Shown: piece by piece, positions 1-7,427 of the stretch
How positions within the stretch are numbered: the first letter of the stretch is position 1
Layout of the letters: each line of letters starts with the position of its first letter
NCBI GenBank assembly: GCA_016931085.1
Contig: JAFGFO010000352.1
Coordinates: forward strand, 1 to 18,107
Source of the DNA: Thermoflexales bacterium
Lineage (GTDB): Bacteria; Chloroflexota; Anaerolineae; Fen-1058
Direction of reading: 5' to 3'
Length of the DNA: 18,107 nucleotides
Position numbers and translations under genes: made by a program
Notes under the pieces: model-generated
The model's database searches: none
Told to the model about the DNA's origin: nothing
What the model saw: only the letters and a program-made list of their open reading frames with translations

Positions 1-2
1 CA

Positions 3-278
3 GCTGCTACACTAGGTCCTCAAGCTGCTGTCGAATGGATAGGGGGTAAAGAAGGTGACGACATGATTTTCATTGCCCTAACTGTGCCAGGAGGTTACTA
101 TGATACTCGAACCGTTGTGCGTGGGGGCCAAGAACTTATTGGGGGTAGAACCTATATCACACCATGGTTTTTAGTTATAAATTTCGTGTTTTACCTCACC
201 GCTTTTTTCACTCTTATGGGTGTCATAACCATAGTCATGCTCATCTTTTTCCCGCCCGGCGAGGTATACAACTTGTAG
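3..278 (+). CDS. Unrecognised membrane-anchored protein, 3' part (runs off the left edge)
   Basis: The frame is open from the first complete codon to a TAG at 276-278, so this is probably the C-terminal 91 residues of a longer protein. An internal ATG at 63, preceded by a weak GAAGGTG ribosome site, could instead start a 71-residue protein. A polar stretch containing VPGGYYDTRTVVRGG comes first, followed by one strongly hydrophobic segment (about PWFLVINFVFYL through VITIVMLIFF) and a short tail ending EVYNL. That suggests a domain followed by one C-terminal membrane helix. I do not recognise the family. Base composition looks more AT-rich than the genes after 487, which could mean a different origin. 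The stop codon lies inside the hairpin-rich repeat that starts at 275, so the last codon or two may be repeat-derived. Confidence 0.5.
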   Translation, partial: AATLGPQAAVEWIGGKEGDDMIFIALTVPGGYYDTRTVVRGGQELIGGRTYITPWFLVINFVFYLTAFFTLMGVITIVMLIFFPPGEVYNL

Positions 279-350
279 GGCGGCTTTCTACGCCAAAGGC
301 GTCCTGCGGATAGCCGCCGAGCCTGTGGCAGGTATGGAAACCTGCCCTAC
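275..350. repeat. Nested hairpin repeat bounded by GTAGGGC / GCCCTAC
   Basis: The outer arms GTAGGGC (275-281) and GCCCTAC (344-350) are exact inverted repeats. Inside are GGCGGCT (279-285) against AGCCGCC (312-318), ACGCC (290-294) against GGCGT (298-302), and GGCAGGT (327-333) against ACCTGCC (340-346). Some of these pairings exclude each other, so the element can fold in more than one way. It supplies the stop codon of the upstream reading frame. There is no T-run on either strand, so it is not a clear intrinsic terminator. Confidence 0.6.
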
Positions 351-405
351 GGGCGTCTCTCCAACAAGCTCCTAGGTCTGTAAAAATACACCTTCCTGTA
401 GCTAC

Positions 406-433
406 GAGATTCTTCGCTGCGCTCAGAATGACA
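406..433. repeat. Dispersed short repeat, imperfect dyad with core TTCTTCGCTGCGCTCAGAA
   Basis: The core has complementary ends (TTCT and AGAA). Read on the minus strand it aligns with the three tandem elements at 12211-12320, core TCCCGAGCTTGCCGAGGGA. I recall close variants of this motif being scattered in many copies in some environmental bacterial genomes. Here it lies downstream of the minus-strand operon that ends at 487. The rest of 351-486 shows no gene that I can support. Confidence 0.6.
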
Positions 434-486
434 AGTGCAGGAACTTGTTCTTTTATGAACCCTAAGGATATGGGAGCAAGTCTCCG

Positions 487-990
487 TCAGGCTTCTTGAT
501 CGCTGCTTGTTTCCTCCCTTTCGTGCGGCGCTTGAGCGGCGCGGGATTGCTCTTGCTGCACGCGTGCGATGCCGTTGCGCGCCTGGCTGAGGGCGCTTTC
601 CAGGTCTTGGGTGAGCTGCAAGAGCACCTGCAGCACGTATTCGTCGGCGTCGGCGCGCAGCGACTCGGCGTCCCCGTGGGCTCGCTCGAGGATCGTGGCT
701 GCCCGGCTTTCGGCCGCCCTGGCAATCTCGTGCTCGGCCGACAGTTTGGCGGCTTCCTCACGCGCCAGCTCGACGATCCGGGCCGCCTCCTCGTGGGCCT
801 GGGCCAGGATGCGGTCTCGTTCCTGATTGGTCCGCTTGGCGCGTTTGACCTCTTCAGGAATCGAAATGCGCATCTGGTCGATGGTGTTCCAGACTTTTTG
901 TTCGTCTACCAACACCCCTTTGCTGAGTGGCAAGCGCCGGCCTTCGTTGACCAAGGTTTCCAGGCGGTCTACCAGGTGCAAAATGTCCAT
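487..990 (-). CDS. SepIVA/DivIVA-like coiled-coil protein
   Basis: A 167-residue, mostly helical protein. The N-terminal 45 or so residues (MDILHLVDRLETLVNEGRR, then VDEQKVWNTIDQMRISIPEE) resemble a module found in DivIVA/SepIVA-like proteins that act in envelope growth and division. A long charged coiled coil follows (about 45-145), rich in Ala, Glu and Arg with heptad-like spacing, then a polar tail. Automated pipelines often mislabel such proteins as ATP synthase B-like because of the coiled coil. The ATG at 990 is chosen because GGAGG lies five bases upstream; an in-frame ATG at 1011 overlaps the coaD stop and has no such site. It is the last gene of the operon, 20 bp after coaD. The family call rests on pattern similarity only; the cell role is inferred. 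Confidence 0.65.
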   Translation of the reverse strand: MDILHLVDRLETLVNEGRRLPLSKGVLVDEQKVWNTIDQMRISIPEEVKRAKRTNQERDRILAQAHEEAARIVELAREEAAKLSAEHEIARAAESRAATILERAHGDAESLRADADEYVLQVLLQLTQDLESALSQARNGIARVQQEQSRAAQAPHEREETSSDQEA

Positions 991-1010
991 TGTTGCCTCC
1001 AATTCTACCA

Positions 1011-1538
1011 TCAGTCGCGTAAAGAGACAAGCTTGACTCTTCCGCTGGCCTCTGATCCCAAGCTCCTAAACTTCTTTTCAAGAGCGGCCACGACGTGCGG
1101 GGGGGCCAACGCTTCCACGTCACCGCCGTTGGAAAATACTTCTTTGACCACGCTCGAACTCAGGAATGAGTATTCCTGGCTGGCCATCAGGCACAGCGTG
1201 TCGATATCGGGTGCCAGCCGCCGGTTGACCATGGCCAACTGGAGTTCCCATTCGAAATCTGACATGACGCGCAGCCCGCGCACGATGACCTTGGCGCCCA
1301 TTTTCTGAGCAAAGCTGGCTGTCAGTTCGTGATACAATTCAACGCTCACCGTGGGCAAATGGGCCAGGGCAAGCCTCGTCATGTCCAGGCGCTCCTGGGG
1401 CGAGAACATCAGGTTTTTCAAGGGGCGATCGTATACGCAGGCGATCACCCGCTCGAAGATGACGGCCGCTCGCATGGCGATGTCAATGTGGCCGTTGGTG
1501 ATAGGGTCGAATGTGGCCGGGTAAATGGCTATAGTCAA
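1011..1538 (-). CDS. coaD: Phosphopantetheine adenylyltransferase
   Basis: CoaD transfers AMP from ATP to 4'-phosphopantetheine to make dephospho-CoA, the penultimate step of CoA synthesis, in the cytoplasm. The nucleotidyltransferase signature is at the N-terminus: MTIAIYPATFDPITNGHIDI carries the T/NGH motif at about residues 14-17. The second signature, SSSVVKEV, lies in the C-terminal third and corresponds to the ISST-type loop. At 175 residues it is slightly longer than the usual 160 or so because of a C-terminal tail. The start is a TTG at 1538, overlapping the recG stop (TTGA) with GGGAG seven bases upstream; the longer in-frame reading to 1562 would put non-conserved residues before the first beta strand. 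The start position shows tight coupling to recG. Confidence 0.93.
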   Translation of the reverse strand: MTIAIYPATFDPITNGHIDIAMRAAVIFERVIACVYDRPLKNLMFSPQERLDMTRLALAHLPTVSVELYHELTASFAQKMGAKVIVRGLRVMSDFEWELQLAMVNRRLAPDIDTLCLMASQEYSFLSSSVVKEVFSNGGDVEALAPPHVVAALEKKFRSLGSEASGRVKLVSLRD

Positions 1539-3940
1539 CTGACATCTCCCTCTCCGCTCCAAAAGCGTGTCACTTTTTCTGCCAGGGGCCGGTGCTCCGG
1601 CGCACCCAACTGCGGATCAGCTTCGAGCAGTCCCTCGGCTTGTTTGCGAGCCAGGTCGAGCAGGGCTAGATCGCTCAGCTTGGCCATGCGCATGTCCGGC
1701 AGGCCGCTTTGGCGCGTGCCAAAGAACTCGCCAGGGCCGCGCAGTTCCAGGTCCTTCTCGGCCAATTGAAAGCCATCGTCGATGTTTTCGATCGCTTGCA
1801 GCCGCTCGTCGCTGACGACGCTGCTGGAATCGGCCAGCAGCAGACAATAACTGGGTGCCGTGCCGCGTCCTACCCGTCCGCGAAACTGGTGCAGTTGGGA
1901 CAGGCCAAAGCGGTTGGCGCCCTCGATGAGCATAACCGTCGCATTCGGCACGTCGATGCCGACCTCGACCACCGATGTGGACACCAGGACGTCCAGCTCG
2001 CCGCGCACGAACTTGCCCATGGTCGATTCCTTCTCCTCGCTCTTCAGGCGGCCATGCAGTAGCCCCAAGCGCAGGTGGGGAAAGATTTGGCTCTTGAGCC
2101 GCTCGTGCTCTTCGACGGCGGCCTTGACTTCTTGATCGCGCGCTTTGAGCTTTTCGGATTCCTCGACCAACGGGCAGATGATAAAGGCCTGGTGCCCCTT
2201 GCCTACCTGGGAACGGATGAAGTGATACGCTCGTTCGCGCTCGGTGGGAAGCAGCCAGTGCGTTTCGATCTTTTGGCGGCCGGGTGGCAGCTCGTCGATG
2301 ACGGAAGGGTCGAGGTCGCCGTACAGCGTGAGCGCCAGTGTCCTGGGAATGGGTGTGGCGGTCATGACCAGCATGTGGGGTGTGTAGCCCTTCTGCCGCA
2401 GGGCGGCCCGCTGCCGTACGCCAAAGCGATGCTGCTCGTCGATCACCGCCAACGCCAGGTTGCGAAAGCTCAGGCCGGGTTGGATCAAGGCGTGTGTGCC
2501 GACGGCGATCTGAATCTCACCGCTGGCAAGCCCAGCGTAAATGTGCTGTTTGTCGGCCTCGGGTGTGCTGCCGGTCAGCAAGCTGATGGCTTTGTCTCCC
2601 AAGATGTTCTTGAGCGTGTTGGCGTGCTGTTCGGCCAGGATTTCCGTGGGCGCCATCAGGGCCACTTGGGCGCCGGCGTTCAGCGTAGCCCAGGCTGCCG
2701 TGGCCGCCACCACCGTCTTGCCGGAACCCACGTCGCCCTGCAGCAAGCGGTTCATGGGCGTCGGCTGGCGCAGGTCGGCCAGGATGTCTGCCAGGGCGCG
2801 CTGCTGCGCGCCGGTGAGTGGGTAAGGCAATTCGGCCACAAAGCGCTCGACGGCGGCCGGTTCAAATTCGAGCGCACGGCCCGGCTCGGCGCGCCAGGCG
2901 CGCCGCTGCATCAGCACACCGAGTTGGATCAGGAACAATTCGTCAAAGGCCAGCCGCCGCCGGGCGCGCTCCAAGCTGTCCCAATCGTCAGGAAAGTGAA
3001 TCTGCCCGATGGCCGTGCTCAGCCCCACCAGCCTGGCTGTTTTGATCAAGCGCTCGGGTAAGTGATCGGCCAGGCGTGGCTCCCAGTAATCCAGGCTGCG
3101 CTTCATGAGCCGGCGCAGCCAACGGTTGCTGATGCCCTCAGTCAATGGGTAAACCGGCACCAGGCGGGCGGTGTGCAGCAGTTCTTTGTCAAGCATTTCC
3201 CATTCGGGGTTTTGGAAGGTCAGCCGGCCCTGGTAGTGCTCTACCTGGCCGCTGAGGACGATCTGCTTGCCGCGCACAAGCTTGTCTGCCAGGTAGGCTT
3301 GGTTGAACCACGTGCACTGGATCACGCCCGAATCATCGCTGAGAAGCGCTTGCACGAGCTGCATCCCACTGCGCGTCTGGCGCACGCTGGCCTCCCATAC
3401 GGTCGCGATGATCGTGACCTCTTCGCCTAGCTCCAGTTGGTTGATCAGCTTGAGGCGGCGAAAGTCATCGTAGCGGCGAGGGTACAGGTGTAAGAGCTCG
3501 CGGATGGTCGTGACACCCAGGCGGGCGAACCTGGTGGCGTATCCTTTGCTAATGCCCGACAGGGCGGTGACCGGGGCATCTAGCCCCAGGTGCTCGGCAG
3601 TCCTGGGCTTGGGTGACGGCGCCCTGCGTGCTTGGGTGCCGTCCCCCTGGCGCTCGTCTTGTGGCACGGGTGGAGGTGCCGCTGCTCCAGCCGAGGGGGG
3701 TGGGGGTGAAGCGTGGTGGCTCAACGCGGCGCGCAGGCGCTCGACGTGCGCCTGGCGGGCCTCCCGCTTGTCTAGCGCCTTGTAAGCACGCAAGAGCGCC
3801 GCGACCTCTTCCATGCCAGGCAGGTGCGCCATCTCGCGTTCCCAGCGTTCCGCCAGGCAGCTCAACCCGCCGATCACAGCCCGGTCACGGTAGCCTTGGT
3901 CGCTTTCTAAGGTGAGAATTTTTCCTAATTGCTCAATCAT
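1535..3940 (-). CDS. recG: ATP-dependent DNA helicase RecG
   Basis: RecG is a double-stranded DNA translocase that remodels stalled replication forks and Holliday junctions. The protein has 801 residues. Residues 1-75 form an N-terminal helical extension, followed by a Pro/Ala-rich linker (about 78-112). The OB-fold wedge domain follows (about 125-260). The helicase core has Walker A GDVGSGKT at 402-409, the RecG-type DEQH box at 501-504, and later VSTSVVEVGIDVPNAT and QFRGRVGRG, which are motifs V and VI. The extension makes it about 100 residues longer than E. coli RecG; such extensions occur in several deep-branching phyla. The ATG at 3940 follows the fakB stop by 8 bp, and its likely ribosome site GAGGT lies in the last fakB codons. 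Confidence 0.97.
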   Translation of the reverse strand: MIEQLGKILTLESDQGYRDRAVIGGLSCLAERWEREMAHLPGMEEVAALLRAYKALDKREARQAHVERLRAALSHHASPPPPSAGAAAPPPVPQDERQGDGTQARRAPSPKPRTAEHLGLDAPVTALSGISKGYATRFARLGVTTIRELLHLYPRRYDDFRRLKLINQLELGEEVTIIATVWEASVRQTRSGMQLVQALLSDDSGVIQCTWFNQAYLADKLVRGKQIVLSGQVEHYQGRLTFQNPEWEMLDKELLHTARLVPVYPLTEGISNRWLRRLMKRSLDYWEPRLADHLPERLIKTARLVGLSTAIGQIHFPDDWDSLERARRRLAFDELFLIQLGVLMQRRAWRAEPGRALEFEPAAVERFVAELPYPLTGAQQRALADILADLRQPTPMNRLLQGDVGSGKTVVAATAAWATLNAGAQVALMAPTEILAEQHANTLKNILGDKAISLLTGSTPEADKQHIYAGLASGEIQIAVGTHALIQPGLSFRNLALAVIDEQHRFGVRQRAALRQKGYTPHMLVMTATPIPRTLALTLYGDLDPSVIDELPPGRQKIETHWLLPTERERAYHFIRSQVGKGHQAFIICPLVEESEKLKARDQEVKAAVEEHERLKSQIFPHLRLGLLHGRLKSEEKESTMGKFVRGELDVLVSTSVVEVGIDVPNATVMLIEGANRFGLSQLHQFRGRVGRGTAPSYCLLLADSSSVVSDERLQAIENIDDGFQLAEKDLELRGPGEFFGTRQSGLPDMRMAKLSDLALLDLARKQAEGLLEADPQLGAPEHRPLAEKVTRFWSGEGDVS

Positions 3941-3948
3941 ACCTGGAT

Positions 3949-4806
3949 TTACCTCAATCCCTCGTAAACGACAATGCCTAAGCCGTCCGGACCAATATCA
4001 CAGCCTATGGTTGCGCCATAGTGCATAACAGGATAGGTGTATTGAGGACAATTCAAGGCCAGCCGTTCCAAGAGCAGCTTGGTGTCTTCCTTCGGGGTGT
4101 CGATACCTTGCAGGATGGAAATGCTCTCGATGTGTGTGAACTCGACGACGAACTCGACGAGTTTATCGATGGCTTTTTCACGGGTGCGCACTTTTTCGAT
4201 AGGGATGATGTGCCCGTCTTCAATCGTGAGAAAGGGTTTGATGCCGAGCAGCGTCCCTAGTATGGCTTGCGACTTGCTGATCCGCCCGCTGTGTTCCAGG
4301 CAGTCCAACGACTGGGTGAAAAACTCGGTGTAGATGTGCGGGATCATGCCGCGCATGAGCTTGACGATATCATCCAGGCTCTCGCCGCGTTGGGCCGCCC
4401 GGGCGGCTGCTTCTACCAGGATACCCAGGCCGACTGAGGTCGTGCATGAATCGACCACGATGGTATCGCTGCGCCCGAGATAGTCGGCCGCGGCTGCCTC
4501 AGCGTGGCTGATTGTCTTGGAGAGCTTGCTGGACATGTGAATGGATAGGATTTGATCGGTTTCGCGCAAGAGCTTGTTGTACACGCTGCGGAATGCACTG
4601 ACCGGTGGGGCATGATAAATGGGGTGGTAGACATCTGCACTTAGCCTTGCGTAAAACTCGTCTAGAGACAAGTCCAGCCCGTCTTGGAAGGACTCGGCCC
4701 CAAATTTGATGGTTAACGGCAAGACGGTAATGCCTAATTGTCCAGGCGTGCCTGGATCTGGGAAATGCGCCGCGCTATCGGTAACGATATGAACTTGGTT
4801 TGCCAT
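3949..4806 (-). CDS. fakB: DegV family fatty-acid-binding protein (FakB)
   Basis: DegV/FakB proteins hold a free fatty acid and present it to FakA for phosphorylation; the acyl-phosphate then enters phospholipid synthesis. The 285-residue length is typical. Family hallmarks seen are the N-terminal VTDSAAHFP, the SSKLSKT loop, VVDSCTTSVGLG and HSGRISK, the last near the domain interface. The start ATG overlaps the fakA stop by one base (TAATG), so the two are likely translationally coupled at matched levels, which agrees with their working as a complex. The symbol is given by family and by this pairing; which fatty acid it prefers cannot be read from the sequence. Confidence 0.88.
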   Translation of the reverse strand: MANQVHIVTDSAAHFPDPGTPGQLGITVLPLTIKFGAESFQDGLDLSLDEFYARLSADVYHPIYHAPPVSAFRSVYNKLLRETDQILSIHMSSKLSKTISHAEAAAADYLGRSDTIVVDSCTTSVGLGILVEAAARAAQRGESLDDIVKLMRGMIPHIYTEFFTQSLDCLEHSGRISKSQAILGTLLGIKPFLTIEDGHIIPIEKVRTREKAIDKLVEFVVEFTHIESISILQGIDTPKEDTKLLLERLALNCPQYTYPVMHYGATIGCDIGPDGLGIVVYEGLR

Positions 4807-6470
4807 TATTCTACGCTCAAAATGTATTGGTAATGCGGTTGCCCACCCTCGACGACTTCGACGGTCAGCTCCGGCATGTGCTGGCGGATGGCTTCAGCCA
4901 GGGCTTGCGCCTGCATGCTGCTGACCGCGTCACCATAATACAGGGTGATGATTTCGCGTGCCTGGCTGTTCATCCGCTCGATCAGTTGCCACACGACGCC
5001 CTCGATCGTTTGCCCTGTCGCCACCAGGTGGTCGTCGAGCAGGCCGATCGCCTGCCCCTGGTCAACCTGCAGGCCATTGATTTCTACTGCGCGGGTGGCG
5101 ATGGTCACTTCACCGGTCTGGACTCTGGTGGCGGCGGCCTGCATGGCCGCCACGTTGTCTTCCAGATCGACGTGCGGGTTGAACGCGAGCTGGGCGGCGA
5201 TCCCTTGCGGGATGGTGTGGGTCGGGATTACCCTGACCTGCTTGTCGCCGACCAGCTCGGCGGCCTGGCGGGCGGTCATCACCACGTTGCTGTTGTTGGG
5301 CAGCAGGATGGCGCGCTCGGTCGGCAAGGACTTGAGCGCTTGTACGAACTGCTCGGTGCTGGGATTCATCGTCTGGCCGCCGGGGATGATCACGCTCGTG
5401 CCCAGGCTGTGGAATACGCGTGCCAGGCCATTGCCCGGCGCCACTACGACGGTGGCGACCTGGTCCGGCACGATGTTCAGCTCGGGCGCAATCACGGGCG
5501 CTGCTGCGCGCCCCATGATGAATTCCTGGTACTGGGCTTGCATATCTTCGACGACCACGTCGCGCAGGCTGCCCAGGGCGGCTGCGTAGCTGAGGGGCAC
5601 GCCAGGATCGGCCACGTGGACGTGCACCTTGATCGCTTCCGGCTCGCCGACGATCAGGGCGGATGGCCCCATGGCGCTGATGGCTTCGCGCATGGCGCCG
5701 GCATCCAGGCTCTGGCCGATGACGACGAACTGCACGTCGTAGATGTAGCCTCCCTCGACGTCCCCAGCCTCGATGTGGGCTGGAGCGTGCAGATCGACTG
5801 CCCCGGCCAGGGCGCTGTCGAACTCGACCGTCTCGCCGCGCAACCCGCGCAGCATACCTTCCAGGATAATGAAATAACCCTGGCCGCCGGCGTCCACCAC
5901 ACCGGCTTGCTTGAGCAGGGGCAGTTGGTTGGGCGTGCGAGCGACAGCCTCTTTGCCGCGTGTCACCATGCGTTCCAGGATGATGGTCATATCGTCCGTG
6001 TCTTGTACGGCCTCGGCACAGCCTTTGGCGATCTCGCGCGCGACAGTCAGGATCGTCCCCTCGACCGGCTTGACCACGCCTTTGTAAGCCGTGTCCGCGC
6101 CTTCTTGCATGGCCTGAGCCATGTTGTGGACGTTGAGAAGTTCTTGATCGGCCAGGCTGCGCGCAAAGCCCCGCCACAGTTGTGACAAGATGACGCCTGA
6201 ATTGCCGCGCGCGCCCATAAGCGCCCCATGGGCCAGGTTATGGGCCACTTTGCCCACGTGTGTTTCGGGTGACTGCTCGATTTCTGCCCAGGCTGACTGC
6301 ATCGTCAGCAGCATATTCGTCCCCGTGTCGCCATCGGGCACCGGAAAAACGTTCAGGGCATTGATGGCTTGCTGATGGTGATGCAGCCACGCCAAGGCTA
6401 CTTTGACCAGTTGTTTCAATCCCTGCCCGTTCACGGTCAACAGCGCTTGTGTATGATGTTCGTCGCTCAA
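4806..6470 (-). CDS. fakA: Fatty acid kinase catalytic subunit FakA (DAK2 domain, YloV-like)
   Basis: FakA phosphorylates fatty acids bound to FakB, using ATP. The protein has 554 residues, the usual length. The N-terminal DhaL/DAK2 domain carries NVFPVPDGDTGTNM, with the metal and nucleotide-binding acidic cluster DGDTGTNM at 46-53, and GARGNSGVILSQ further on. A middle domain and a C-terminal DegV-like region ending in YQYILSVE follow. The start is a TTG at 6470 with GAGG five bases upstream. It lies 117 bp after the yloU stop, a gap that contains an inverted repeat, and overlaps fakB by one base. The yloU-fakA order is conserved in Firmicutes, where the pair is called yloU-yloV. Confidence 0.92.
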   Translation of the reverse strand: MSDEHHTQALLTVNGQGLKQLVKVALAWLHHHQQAINALNVFPVPDGDTGTNMLLTMQSAWAEIEQSPETHVGKVAHNLAHGALMGARGNSGVILSQLWRGFARSLADQELLNVHNMAQAMQEGADTAYKGVVKPVEGTILTVAREIAKGCAEAVQDTDDMTIILERMVTRGKEAVARTPNQLPLLKQAGVVDAGGQGYFIILEGMLRGLRGETVEFDSALAGAVDLHAPAHIEAGDVEGGYIYDVQFVVIGQSLDAGAMREAISAMGPSALIVGEPEAIKVHVHVADPGVPLSYAAALGSLRDVVVEDMQAQYQEFIMGRAAAPVIAPELNIVPDQVATVVVAPGNGLARVFHSLGTSVIIPGGQTMNPSTEQFVQALKSLPTERAILLPNNSNVVMTARQAAELVGDKQVRVIPTHTIPQGIAAQLAFNPHVDLEDNVAAMQAAATRVQTGEVTIATRAVEINGLQVDQGQAIGLLDDHLVATGQTIEGVVWQLIERMNSQAREIITLYYGDAVSSMQAQALAEAIRQHMPELTVEVVEGGQPHYQYILSVE

Positions 6471-6490
6471 TTTTTCCTCGGATAAAACGC

Positions 6491-6583
6491 TATCCGCTAA
6501 TCTCCGCGAATCTACACGAATGATTGATGAACATTAGCGATAGGATTTGCTTCGAATCCTCATTAGCGTGAATTCGCGGATAA
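6491..6583. repeat. Inverted repeat with central hairpin in the yloU-fakA gap
   Basis: The left part (6491-6522) holds TATCCGCTAATC, CGCGAAT and ACACGAATG. The right part (6561-6583) holds CATTAGCGTG and AATTCGCGGATA, which is the left part reversed in pieces (CGCGAAT with ATTCGCG). The centre forms a clean hairpin: AGGATT 6542-6547, a seven-base loop, and AATCCT 6555-6560. It shares the CACGAAT word with the repeat at 11018-11050. No T-run follows on the minus strand, so read-through from yloU into fakA is expected. Confidence 0.6.
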
Positions 6584-6587
6584 AAAT

Positions 6588-6941
6588 TTAATCCGGGTTG
6601 CTCACGCGCAGCCCCTGCACGTGGACGTTGACGCGCGCGACAGGGACGCCCAAGGCGCGTTCGACACTGTATTTGACGACCTTCATGATGCTGTGGGCCA
6701 CGGACGAAATGCGCGTCCCATACTCGATGGTGACATAGATGTCGATCACAATCTCGTTGCCCTCCATGCGAACCTCGACGCCCCGCTGAGCCTCGCTCTG
6801 CAAAGCTTGGACAAAGCCATCGGCAATGTTCTTGGTGGCCATGCCCACCACGCCATACGAGCTAAGTACGGCCTGGCGAGTGATGGTCCCTACGACAGCC
6901 GGTGATATATCGATTTTACCTAAGGTGGTTTCTTCTGACAC
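6588..6941 (-). CDS. Asp23/Gls24 family envelope stress protein (YloU-like)
   Basis: This 117-residue protein belongs to the Asp23/Gls24 family, small cytoplasmic proteins often linked to cell-envelope homeostasis; the biochemical role is not settled. Seen are the family signatures ISPAVVGTITRQAVLSSYGV near the N-terminus and EIVIDIYVTIEYGTRISSVA, followed by VARVNVHVQGL at the C-terminus. It has no signal peptide or membrane segment. The start is a GTG at 6941 with a strong AGGAGGT four bases upstream. It is the first gene of the minus-strand operon with fakA and diverges from rpmB. I could not identify a convincing promoter for it in the repeat-filled gap. Confidence 0.88.
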   Translation of the reverse strand: MSEETTLGKIDISPAVVGTITRQAVLSSYGVVGMATKNIADGFVQALQSEAQRGVEVRMEGNEIVIDIYVTIEYGTRISSVAHSIMKVVKYSVERALGVPVARVNVHVQGLRVSNPD

Positions 6942-6973
6942 ACAAACCTCCTCTCATTCGACTCAGGGCACGT

Positions 6974-7070
6974 GCGCTTTGCCTCACCAGTAACGAAGGC
7001 GATGCGCCATTCGGAAATGGCGGCAGCGCGGGTCTTGCCCCTGAGACCTTTAAACCTGAAACCTGCAACT
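6974..7070. repeat. Composite dispersed module, intergenic copy: hairpin plus heptamer array
   Basis: The hairpin CGCCATT-cgga-AATGGCG (about 7005-7022) is followed by a period-7 array on the minus strand (7041-7070) with units GGTTTCA and GGTTTAA. The segment aligns along its length with 14011-14098 inside the yfhO-like gene, sharing CTCACC, AAGG, ATGC, CCATTCGGAA, TGGC and GCAGC in the same order before the heptamers. It fills most of the divergent yloU/rpmB intergenic space. Confidence 0.65.
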
Positions 7071-7081
7071 CTCTAAGCCCC

Positions 7082-7110
7082 TTGCACAAAACAAGGTCCT
7101 GTGGTATCAT
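7082..7110 (+). promoter_or_regulatory. Promoter of rpmB, sigma-70 type
   Basis: TTGCAC (7082-7087), a 17-base spacer, then TATCAT (7105-7110) with TG one base upstream (extended -10). The transcript should begin near 7117, about 54 bases before the rpmB start. A small dyad, CCTTG (7080-7084) with CAAGG (7092-7096), overlaps the -35 box. Confidence 0.7.
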
Positions 7111-7123
7111 CTGCCTGCTCTAA

Positions 7124-7143
7124 AGGCCCAGTTCGATGGGCCT
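7124..7143 (+). promoter_or_regulatory. Leader hairpin upstream of rpmB
   Basis: AGGCCCA (7124-7130) pairs exactly with TGGGCCT (7137-7143) across a six-base loop, GTTCGA. A run of six T follows eight bases later (7151-7156), just before the ribosome site. The spacing is loose for an intrinsic terminator, but a leader attenuator or a ribosomal-protein binding hairpin is possible. Function is inferred from position only. Confidence 0.4.
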
Positions 7144-7170
7144 CATTCAATTTTTTGTGAGGTGATGAAA

Positions 7171-7356
7171 ATGGCAAAATGTCAACTCTGTGGCAAGGGA
7201 CCCCAATTCGGTCATAGCGTCAGCCATTCCAAGCGCGCCACAAATCGGCAGTTCAAGCCCAATATTCACAAGCACTGGGTTGTAGTGGAAGGGCAAAAGC
7301 GCCATTTGTACTTGTGTACCCGCTGCCTGCGTACGCTCAACAAGATCGACAAATAG
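7171..7356 (+). CDS. rpmB: 50S ribosomal protein L28, zinc-binding type
   Basis: L28 is a small protein of the large ribosomal subunit. The 61-residue product begins MAKCQLCGKGP and has two CxxC pairs, C4/C7 and C49/C52 (LYLCTRCL), the four-cysteine zinc form of L28. The conserved HSVSHSKRATNRQFKPNI and the RTLNKIDK end fit the family. The ATG at 7171 is chosen over GTG 7162 and ATG 7165 because GAGGTG (7159-7164) lies six bases before it and the protein then begins MAKC as usual. The gene has its own promoter and terminator, so it is a single-gene transcript divergent from yloU. Confidence 0.96.
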   Translation: MAKCQLCGKGPQFGHSVSHSKRATNRQFKPNIHKHWVVVEGQKRHLYLCTRCLRTLNKIDK

Positions 7357-7387
7357 GCAGCCGTTCCATTCCCACGTTGTGCTACAG

Positions 7388-7418
7388 TGCACCGGGCTTG
7401 GCCGGTGCATTTGTTTTT
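7388..7418 (+). terminator. Intrinsic terminator of rpmB
   Basis: An eight-base-pair stem, TGCACCGG (7388-7395) with CCGGTGCA (7402-7409), has a six-base loop and is followed by TTTGTTTTT (7410-7418). It starts 32 bases after the rpmB stop. On the other strand, behind rpe, no T-run follows the same hairpin. Confidence 0.85.
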
Positions 7419-7427
7419 AATGTGCTT

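Noticed and set aside
496..3061. Several plus-strand open frames of 80-330 codons opposite recG, coaD and the coiled-coil gene
   Set aside because: All are antisense to well supported genes and lack ribosome sites and recognisable motifs.
4800..6185. 461-codon open frame on the plus strand opposite fakA
   Set aside because: Antisense shadow of a GC-rich gene; its protein is rich in His, Asp and Gly with no family motif, while the minus strand gives a full-length FakA.
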